Below are positions 55,966 through 64,000 of a stretch of DNA of 64,000 bases, piece after piece. The position numbers and the translations under genes are program-made. The stretch comes from Melampsora larici-populina 98AG31. Lineage: Eukaryota; Basidiomycota; Pucciniomycetes; Pucciniales; Melampsoraceae. The notes under the pieces are model-generated. The model saw only the letters and a program-made list of their open reading frames with translations, ran no database searches and was not told where the DNA came from. How positions within the stretch are numbered: the stretch's first letter is position 1; each line of letters starts with the position of its first letter. The stretch lies in contig NW_006768767.1 in assembly GCF_000204055.1 (NCBI RefSeq), positions 956,206 through 1,020,205 on the forward strand, written 5' to 3'.

Positions 55966-58365
55966 ATGTCGCACGTCATCGCCACTCCATTCGGTCTCGG
56001 CCTTCCATATCCTGCTCTATTTCTCGTCCCTAAGAGAAAGAATACTAAGCGGCGTCCGGCTGACTACTTTTGGCAAAAGGCGACGGCACCCACCCTTCCC
56101 GTCTCTGATCGTCTATATGGAGACAATTCTCGGCTTAGTCCGGCGTCCCCCGCTACTTCTTGGCTCGATGAGGAAGCCGTTGCAGTCTTCAGCGATAGCG
56201 AGGACGAGCCCGTAATCCGAACGCCAGGACTTGCCCCTGCGAAGAAGAAGAAAAGCTTTGCCAAGATACGGGAAATCGCCTTTCGAGCATTCGTACCGAA
56301 GCCCGGCAGCACCAAGACCAGTACAGTCGTTGCTACCGAGATCGTCTCACGACAACACCCTTCACCCGACCATGCCCTAGCGAAAGGCAGTCAAGGAGGT
56401 TTCACTCTCTTCAACAGTTGGAGACTCAAGTCTAAAGGTACCAATACTAAAGTCATGAAGCTCTCGGCGATGGTCAAACGTCGTATTAACAGCAGAAGCC
56501 CCGCTCACCTGCAACCCAAAACCTGGGAGGAGTATGGCCGATGCTATGCCGCCGTTAGTATTTTTCCCGTTTTGTCACTGTTCTGCGGAGGTTCGAGCCG
56601 CATCAGAGCATGGCTAAATCTCTTTGATGCGTCTTACAGGAAGAAATTGACATCAACGACCCACCACTTCCTCCATCTGAACCTAATGCGGAGCAACCGA
56701 CAGCTTGGGAAGCCAAGAAATATGCGCCACCACTTGCTGATGATGAACCAGTTCGCCAGCTAGTGATCAACCGATTAGGCGTCTTTGGTCCCGGGTTCGA
56801 TTCGTCGGAAGATGCAGCCGCAAGAGCTGAACAACGAACCGCGTTAGCTGATAAACTTGAAGCAAGCGGAGAAGAACCTCGCGACCTCACACAAGCATGG
56901 GATAGAAACTTGACTGCCACAGAGTTTGGGCTTGACGCTACACGTGCAATGATGAGAGGTGTCCGATCAGGAAATCTCCCACCAGAGACACTCGAACAAC
57001 ACCCTGTTTTTCGAAAGATTGTTAGACAATGTCGAGAAATGTTTGATGCGAAAATCAGTATGCTCAGTGTAAGTTTGTGTATCCCTCTAATTTGATTTTT
57101 TACTCAGATTTGTCTCTTACCCTCCACTTCTTATCGAAATACAGATCATCACAGACGAATCCCAAATATTCTTGGCTGAGTCAGGTCTCACCCCTTTGCG
57201 AGCTGCCCCGCGTGAAATTACCGTTTGTATGTGAACATGTCTTCATGAGCTTCATGGCATAGACAACTAACGGCTCTGGCTCAATAGGTGCTCATACTGT
57301 TTTGAGTGGACGTAAGGGATTCACTATATTGGACACTAAAAAGGATTGGCGTTTTGCTGCTTCGCCCCTAGTCGAACATTACCGTGCCCGGTTCTACTCA
57401 GGTAAACCTCATTCACCTTGTTTTTAATCAGTGTTCATAATTTTTACTCACAGGTTGGCTTTGGTTACCATAAAGGTGTGCCTCTCATGGCGCCCAACTT
57501 GGACGGAGCAGTAGAATCGGAGGAGGCAGCCTGTCCCATCGGTACTCTATGTGTCATTGACGACAAGCCGCGTGAAGAGTTTGGTATCGAAGAGCGCAAG
57601 AAGCTTGTGTACATGGCTGAGTATGCACGTCGTGAGATTGAAGAATGGTTCAAGAGTAAATTGGCTGTGAAGATGGAGGTCCTCGAAGAATCACACAAGG
57701 TCTTTGTCGAGAACGTTGCTTTAGTTGAAAACGTCGAGGGTGATGCCCAAGGGACGCCGACAGAGATCGTCCATGAGGCAACCGGCGACAGTACTTTGAC
57801 ATCCACTCCTCCCACCTCACTTTCAGATGAAGGATCTATATCCAAAGCATCAGCCCCAGTCATCTTTCAGGGACCGAGTTTATTTGATGACCCAACTAGC
57901 CTCATCAAGCCAAACATGCAAAAGGTGTTTGATCTGGCCACGAAGCTCGTAGGCGACACACTCGACCTCTCTTTGGTTTATCTTATCGCGGTCGCGCCAC
58001 ATGGCGATTCAACTACTATGGGTCAAACCCTTGTCCTATCAGGCTTCAATTTGCCTTCACCTCCTCCTCAATTTGATGCAGGCTTGCATCTGCGCGTCCT
58101 TTGCACCCCTGAAGGCGGGTTGTTGTACCAAAATCCAAGTTCACAAGAAGTTCAAGAAGCAGGTTTAGACTCATTAGCAACCGCAAATCCTTACGCCTCA
58201 GCTATGCTTGTTCGTCTCGGCCCTGAACCAATCGGAAAAGCAGGTGGTTTCGTCATGGCAGGTTTTACTAGTAATCCCAAGCGAGTTTTTGGAGGTGAAG
58301 ATGTCGCATATATGAAACAGTTTGCCAGCGAGCTCAATCGTTACACCCACAAGTTGAAATTGTGA
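55966..58365 (+). CDS. GAF-domain protein (copy 2), intact
   Basis: Five exons join in phase at GT-AG introns: 55966-56553, 56640-57068, 57145-57226, 57288-57401 and 57476-58365, giving 700 residues. The start MSHVIATPFG matches that of copy 1. After a Ser/Lys-rich region comes a helical part (SGNLPPETLEQHPVFRKIVR, which leads into the GAF domain). The GAF domain has FLAESGLTPLRA, CAHTVLSGRKGFTILDT, GVPLMAPNLDG and GTLCVIDDKPREEFG. A variable acidic linker follows, then a conserved C-terminal domain (MQKVFDLATKLVGDTLDLSLV, the ASAM block, YMKQFASELNRYTHKLKL). No kinase or response-regulator domain is attached. It is transcribed in the same direction as copy 1, about 30 kb downstream. Confidence 0.82.
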
Positions 58366-59338
58366 ACCATTCTTATCAAATGCGACATAGAGCCTTTGTG
58401 CAGTTTTTGTCTCCCTCATAATGTTCATTTTCATATATTCCTTGGACATATCATTGTTTGATATGTCCATCCGAGTCACTATTTCACAATTTTCCTGGTA
58501 TTTGTCATTATTTTGTCTTATCTTAACACACCATATCTCACTTTTGTTATCATTCTTCAAATCCTGCCTTCCGATCTTCTTTACAGTCTTTACTTCCATA
58601 TCTTGTAGCTGCCTCTATTTCTTTTACCTGGTGTGTAGCTTTATAATACTTATCGCAGGCAATCGTGGATCTCAAGGTGAGAGAATGCAATCCAGACCCG
58701 TTACTACCTTTACGCATCTATAAGAATGACTCTTTTGCCAGTTCATAAATGATTGACAGCCTATTCAATTCCATTTGCCAAATCATGAAGTAAGCAGGCA
58801 GAAAATTAAGCAAATGTTCATCACATTCATGTCTTTCTTTGGAGTACATAGCTAAGGATACCCAAACATATGTTGTTGTTTTGTGATATGAAAGTTGAAG
58901 GATCTTGAGTGACCGTACTCTATTCACTAAAAAGAATCATGGTGTGATAGGGCATGATGCTATACAGAAGGCTTCTCATGTCATTCTGCACCAATACTGT
59001 TTTTCTAGGACTTCTCTTCCAGCTCTTCCTGCCTAGTATCAGAATGATTGGTGATCAACATAAATCCTTGGATAAGGAGTCACAGTCACACCCGGGGCAA
59101 AAAATTGGCCCCAGGGCCTTAGCCTTGCCCCAGCCTCACCAAGTGAGGCCTAGGCCTTGGCCTCATACAGCTTTGCAGGGCTGAGGCCCAAGCCTTGCAG
59201 GTCCATGCAGCAAATGACGTAATGCAATGAATGATGGATCATTGGAGAAAGACACGCACCTGTAAAGCCAAAACACTTTTTCCTTCTTCATTGAGTGTTT
59301 TAATATCAAATTCCTGTACCATGCCAGCTCTCCGTTGA
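58366..59338. other. Intergenic region with a GC-rich patch
   Basis: 59085-59215 is rich in GGCCTTGG and CCCCAG words and contains CCGGGGCAAAAAATTG, also seen at 29676. No gene is supported. The upstream part is the 3' flank of the GAF-domain gene. Confidence 0.4.
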
Positions 59339-61722
59339 CATGAAACACGTATTGTTTCAAGACCAAGTCCGTACCCCTCAGGCTCTCAGTCAACATTTTC
59401 ATCAACTTCAAGCACACAATCAACTTCAATCTCCGAATCAGAAATCACAACACCACATCACCTATCTCAATCTACCTCTTTGTCGACTTCTGGAGAAATC
59501 ATAAATGCGGATGTCTGGCTTCGTACTCACACACTTCCAAATACAGCAGACACATCCTCACAAAACCAGATCATTCCAACACTCTGCTCCAACGGTACAC
59601 TAGAAGACAAAATTACTGAAAGACTACAGTCTGAAATATCTTTAGCAAAGAAATCTTGGGTGTGGAAACACTTCAATCTTGTTGTCCTGAAGATTACCAA
59701 GGAACAGCACCTCAAAACAGTATTGGAGGTCAAGTACCAATGTACAGTACATTTGCCAAGATCAAGCAACAAGTGTAACTCTCTGATTACACCATGCGGA
59801 GGCACTAAGTCTTTCATTCGACATCTCAATCATAGCCATAATATGGTGGATCCTAAAACAACCAGTCCCAATCATTCACCCACTGTTGACCAGGTAAGTA
59901 CTCTCCTTGCTAACTAGGTAGAGCTTTGGTTGCTGAAAGCTTCGGATTTGTATCCTTTAATTCCATAGAACACAAGGATTACAGCGGAAACTGTCAAACA
60001 ATCTCAACTTTGTCTCATTGTGATGGAGGAGTTGCCTTTGCGATTTTCCGAATCAGAAGCTTATCGATCCCACATCGCTTTCCTCAATCCCAGCGCGGCA
60101 AGCATGCTGGTGGGCTCAACAGCAACTAAAGATGCACTATTCAATATGACAGCACATTACCAAGAACACCTAGTCAAAGAATTCACCAATACTCACTATG
60201 TCAGCTTGACCTTTGACGGGTGGACTTCCAATAATCACTACCCAATCTTGGGAGTGACAGCCCATTGGATTGACCATCAATTTCGCACAAAATCAGTCAT
60301 TCTGGATCTCATACATATCCGAGGCAATCACGGTGGCGAGAACTTGACCGATCATCTTCTGAAAGTCATTGATACATTTAATATCAAAACCAAGGTCTAT
60401 TGTATGACAGCTGATAACGCTGCTGTCAATGGTGCAATTGCTAGAAGACTTGAAGGTCACCTTGCCCATTTCACCCGGCGCGAAAATATGTTTGGATGTA
60501 TAGCTCATGTAATCAATCTGGTGGTCAAAGAAGGCTTGAAGATCTTTACTGGAAAAATCAACATCAACCGAATCACCATACCGGAGGACATGGACGAGGA
60601 AAACCTTTTTCAGATTACAACTGCGACTGGTACTGTAGTTTGGAAAGTAACTCAAGCTGGTCACTTATATAAGACTCGACCTGAATTTGCCGCTGACATA
60701 CGATCAAGCACAAAGGCTCTTTACAATAAAGAGCTTGGACTCAAGACTGAATGTGAAACAAGATGGAACTCGGTTCAAGCGTGCATCAAACGGTTTTTAC
60801 AAATCAAACAAGTCCTTATCATCAAATTTGACAGCGACTCAAATCTTCAACACATCCGGCTTTCATCTGACGAATGGGACCTACTTGAATGTCTCAATAC
60901 ATTTCTCAAGCCATTTTCAATTATTAGCACAAAGCTTTCAGGCTCATCTTTGACTTTTCCAAAAGCAACCCCTGCATACGAGTCAATGATTGAAGAATTG
61001 GAGTTGGTAATTATGTTTTTCTCTCTTCTATGTGTCTCTGTCTCTGTCTCTTGCTCTTTTTCTTTCTGATTTGATGTTCGCTGACCTAGTCAATTCTATT
61101 CTCTTTCATATAGGCCGAAAGAAGTCTTGAAACCCATCCCGCCATATTATTAGCAATTCTGCCCATGCTTGAGAAGCTCCGCCAATATCGCAATGAAGCT
61201 CTAAAAAAAGCAGTGTATCTGTGTGCAGTCATGTTGGACCCTCGCAAGAGGTGTGAAAAGTTGTGTCCTCGGCTTATCACTATCACCGATGCCATCGCAT
61301 TACTTGCAGGAGAGTGCAACCGACTTGCCCTCAACAAACCTGTCCGCCAGTCTACACACAATCAAAACTCTACCAAATTTGAATCTGCTCCTGACCATTG
61401 GGAATGGTATGGTTCAGTCCCTACCACGGCTACACTAACTGCTGAAGTGACAAAATATCTATCATCACCCTGCCAACATCACTCGACTAATCCCCTTGAA
61501 TGGTGGAAAGTTCATCAAGGAGACTTTCCTAATCTGGCGATTGCTGCGAGTGCTATTCTCGCAGTTCCTGCTACCAGTGTTCCCAGTGAAACAGCATTCT
61601 CTATTGCAGGAAGAGTGGGTGATGACACACGAGGATCGATCAAACCAGGGACACTCTCAGAGCAGGTCTGTCTCAAAAGCTGGATGAAATTATTCGAAGA
61701 ATTTGGCTTTTCACAAACATGA
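59339..61722 (+). CDS. hAT transposase, apparently intact
   Basis: Three exons keep frame: about 59339-59893, 59969-61006 and 61114-61722. The N-terminus is Ser/Thr-rich. A BED finger follows (SWVWKHFNLV, YQCTVHL and HLNHSHN with Cys and His ligands). The hAT core has LTFDGWTSNNHYPILGVTAHW (first Asp, codon 60215), YCMTADNAAVNGAI (second Asp, codon 60413), FGCIAHVINLVVKEGL (CxxH motif) and ETRWNS. The C-terminal dimerisation part has NPLEWWK and VPATSVPSETAFSIAGRV. No stop interrupts it. The first exon is open from 59339 but has no in-frame ATG before 59480, so the real start is probably in an unresolved upstream exon. It is the likely source clade of the fragment at 51493-52195. Confidence 0.82.
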
Positions 61723-62123
61723 AAATCATTACGACTTGCAAATCATTCAATTAAAAATCTCATTATTAGCAACGCCGAGACAGCAGCGCAACGCCACGTT
61801 ACGGGGCGGGTTGCGTGTAGAGTAGCTTTATGAGTTATCACAAAATTCTCCGATTTGTTAACGCTGCTCAAGTAGTTAAGCTATCCAAATTTGCGTAACT
61901 AATAAAAAGTCTCACCGCTATCTCAAGTTGATAACGTAACTACTAAAGTTACGTTACAGTTACGGTAGCTCGATAACTAGTCAAAAAATGACTTTCTCAT
62001 AAAATTGTAAAGAAAAAGCAAACAACCCCTTCCCACCCTTAAGTAGCCCAGTTGTAAGTAATAAGAACACTGAAGAAAAAAGAAAATACATAACTCAAGG
62101 TCATGAGAATAAAAGACATAAGG
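61723..62123. repeat. TTACG-rich region between convergent hAT genes
   Basis: 61770-61980 contains repeated GTTACG/CGTAAC words (for example GATAACGTAAC and AGTTACGTTACAGTTACGG) and GCAACGCC/GGCGGGTTGCG words. Such clusters are typical of subterminal transposase-binding regions. It may belong to either flanking hAT element; ends and duplications were not resolved. Confidence 0.5.
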
Positions 62124-64000
62124 TCACAAAAAATCTTTTACTCGAATATTTTCCACAACACTGAAAAATTCATCTCCTAGAGGTACTCCCTCAACTAACC
62201 ACATACGGGTTGAGACAGACCTCTCTATGGTTATTGGAGCCAGACCCCCTCGACTGGCTGAACACACGTCAGCAGCTGCTGAAAACGTGCGTTCAGGTTG
62301 GGCCGAAGATCCAGAACAGGCCAAGTAGTCGCGAGCCATCAGCGCTATTATTGGGAATCTGGTGGGGTTTACCTAAAAATAATCAAAGCTAAGCATGAAG
62401 CGTGTAATAAACACTGGAATTGATGAGAATCTTGACTTACAGACCACCATCGCAGTGCTTCGCTTGGATTGCCAAGATCGTACTCGGGTTCTTTCATACG
62501 AAGACACCCTCGGAGATAATCCTTCACCTGGGAATCATCACCAAGGTCCTCGTGGTCTCCATCATCATCGCTATAAACATCAAACATCGCTGAAGTTGAG
62601 GGCTTTGTGACACCACTCTCATCAGATTCCTTATTTGAGGGCTTTCTTGTGGTCGATGCCAATTGATATTCTTCAAATAATCGGTTGAACGTTGCTTCAG
62701 CTTGTATATAAGTTTGAGATGTCTTCTCGAAAAATTTATCAAAATACTTCAGTCAAAAGGCCGGATGAAGGATAGTGGCCATGATGAGAACTTCGTTTGA
62801 AAGTGCTTCATCTAAGTAGGTTTGCACTTTGGTGATCATTGCCTCGATCATCGGATAGAGCGCATCACTTGATGACATCTTGGATTCCTGATCTTGCAGC
62901 TTGGTGCGCAATTGAACGTACTGAGGTATTACCATTGCTCCAGTCGGCAGGTTACCCTCCATTTGCTTGGTGATCGTCAAGAAAGGCTGAATATAATGTA
63001 TAAGTAATACATTATATTACTACAATAGTGGTGAAGCGGTACTTACCTCAAGCTCTGAATTTAGTTCTTCAATAGAAGCCCATTCTGATGGAGATGTGGT
63101 GATCTCGTGAAAGTACCCATAGGGCTTTCCATTTTTGCGAGGCCTTCGAGTCTTCGAGTTTACCCGTTCGAGATCTTCTTTCAAAAGCTGATCTATCACC
63201 TTTTGAGACCAAACAATAGCATGTATGAATGAAATGAAAGATTAAAAATGAATCAAATTGAAACTGCAGCGGACCTCACGTGCCATCCATGCTTTGTGGC
63301 GACTGATGTATTTGATATTCCATCTGATCCCGTAACCTGCAATCAAAGACCCCAGTGATAGACCACAACTTCTCATGATGCGGTTATATTCATTGCGCCA
63401 GGAGGAGGATCGAGTAATTCTTTGTATGACAAAGTCCAGCTGGAGATGCATCAAAGTGGATGTGATGAGCAACAATCAGATTGGAGAGTAGAGATTAAAA
63501 CACTTACCTTCTCAAGAATGTAGTTCAGTTTGTTGGCCTCCCGTTGGTGAGTTGGGGCTACAGTGTCGTCAAGCACAAGCAGGGGATTGCCTGCATCTTC
63601 TTTGTCTGCTGCATCCCAGTCAACTTCGTCGTCTACCGCTGCATCGGCCAGAGTTGTCTCTAATCGGCTGAGGATGTTGGAATCAGTTGATTCTTCGTCT
63701 TCAACCTCTTGAAGATCATGTTCAACATCGGATAAAACGTCTTCGGAAGGGGCCGTTGCCACATCGGGTACTTCAAGTACTGGTCCGTCACCGGCATGTG
63801 CGTCGTCAGGTTCTTCTTCTTCGACTACGGTTGTACATACTTCAGGGAATCGACCTCGATTGGCTGTCTTGATCTTGCGGGGTGCAGCAGTCTTGAGGCC
63901 TAAGGCGGCTAGACCAGCTCCTACGATAAGCGCAAGCTTATGGCAGAAACAGAAGGCATGCATCTTTTCGGGATTCCAAGTGTAATTTGAATTCGGGCCA
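62124..64000 (-). pseudogene. hAT transposase, one stop, 5' end outside window
   Basis: The minus-strand gene enters from beyond 64000 with WNPEKMHAFCFCHKLALIVGAG (the CxxH region), followed by an acidic linker, the IAGYGIRWNIKYISRHKAW block, LTITKQMEGN, VLIMATILHPAF, and a C-terminal dimerisation part with ALRWWSVSQ, MARDYLACSGSSAQPERTFSAAADVC, SRGGLAPITIERSVSTRMWLVEG and a stop at 62124-62126. Several GT-AG introns separate these. In HPAF-x-LKYFDKFF the x codon is TGA (62755-62753), where CGA is expected, so this copy has at least one premature stop. It resembles the hAT pseudogene at 39869-43512 more than the neighbouring gene at 59.3 kb. Confidence 0.8.

Noticed and set aside
1..64000. 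CRISPR array, bacterial operon, prophage or rRNA/tRNA genes
   Set aside because: No regularly spaced short repeats, no Shine-Dalgarno-led gene strings and no conserved RNA gene words; the window is eukaryotic with introns.

Overview
The window looks like a transposon-dense chromosome segment of a basidiomycete fungus, most probably a rust (Pucciniales). Genes carry short GT-AG introns. The host genes include an Ind1-type complex I assembly factor and an alpha-kinase. The mobile elements (DIRS-like, Mutator-like, KDZ and hAT transposases) are of kinds common in Pucciniomycotina. Most visible decay is C-to-T or G-to-A change at CpG sites. No rRNA, tRNA, CRISPR array or bacterial operon is seen. 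The species was inferred from gene and element types only; no search was run.

Layout. 1-3.2 kb: a long inverted repeat and otherwise empty DNA. 3.2-11 kb: a decayed DIRS-like (tyrosine-recombinase) retroelement, split by a 2.4-kb LTR-like insertion (3377-5776) and by a 266-bp inverted-repeat element (9473-9738). 11.3-12.3 kb: an inverted-repeat pair and palindromes. 12.7-16.6 kb, minus strand: an open Mutator-like transposase of 1105 predicted residues in four exons. 18.4-26.4 kb: a host-gene island with a multi-pass membrane protein, Ind1 (minus strand) and a GAF-domain protein with a one-base frameshift. 26.9-30.1 kb: inverted repeats, a PIF/Harbinger-type element inside an older repeat, and a CAATACC-ended MITE. 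30.2-34.4 kb: a Cys-cluster protein (one homopolymer frameshift) and an alpha-kinase-like protein. 35.3-37.8 kb, minus strand: a decayed KDZ transposase.

39.3-46.1 kb: a 6.8-kb hAT element with matching 17-nt termini and a 7-8 bp target duplication. Its transposase has six premature stops. One intron holds a MITE with related termini, and a CACTA-type element sits near its right end. 47.5-53.7 kb: a second LTR-like copy, a 374-bp tandem duplication, a strong hairpin, a hAT fragment, and a second CACTA-type element that itself contains the second 266-bp element. 54.3-55.4 kb: one hAT-like element nested in another. 56.0-58.4 kb: an intact paralogue of the GAF-domain gene. 59.3-64 kb: two convergent hAT transposase genes, one apparently intact and one with a stop that runs off the window.

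The genes do not form a pathway. The main result is a layered insertion history that can be read because many elements keep termini and target-site duplications. The best candidate for something undescribed is the CAATACC hAT/MITE group: three insertions with the same end sequence and target duplications of the form G(N6)C. Other notable items are the nested 8-bp-TSD elements at 54.3-55.4 kb and the two 97%-identical 266-bp elements whose differences are mostly CpG changes.
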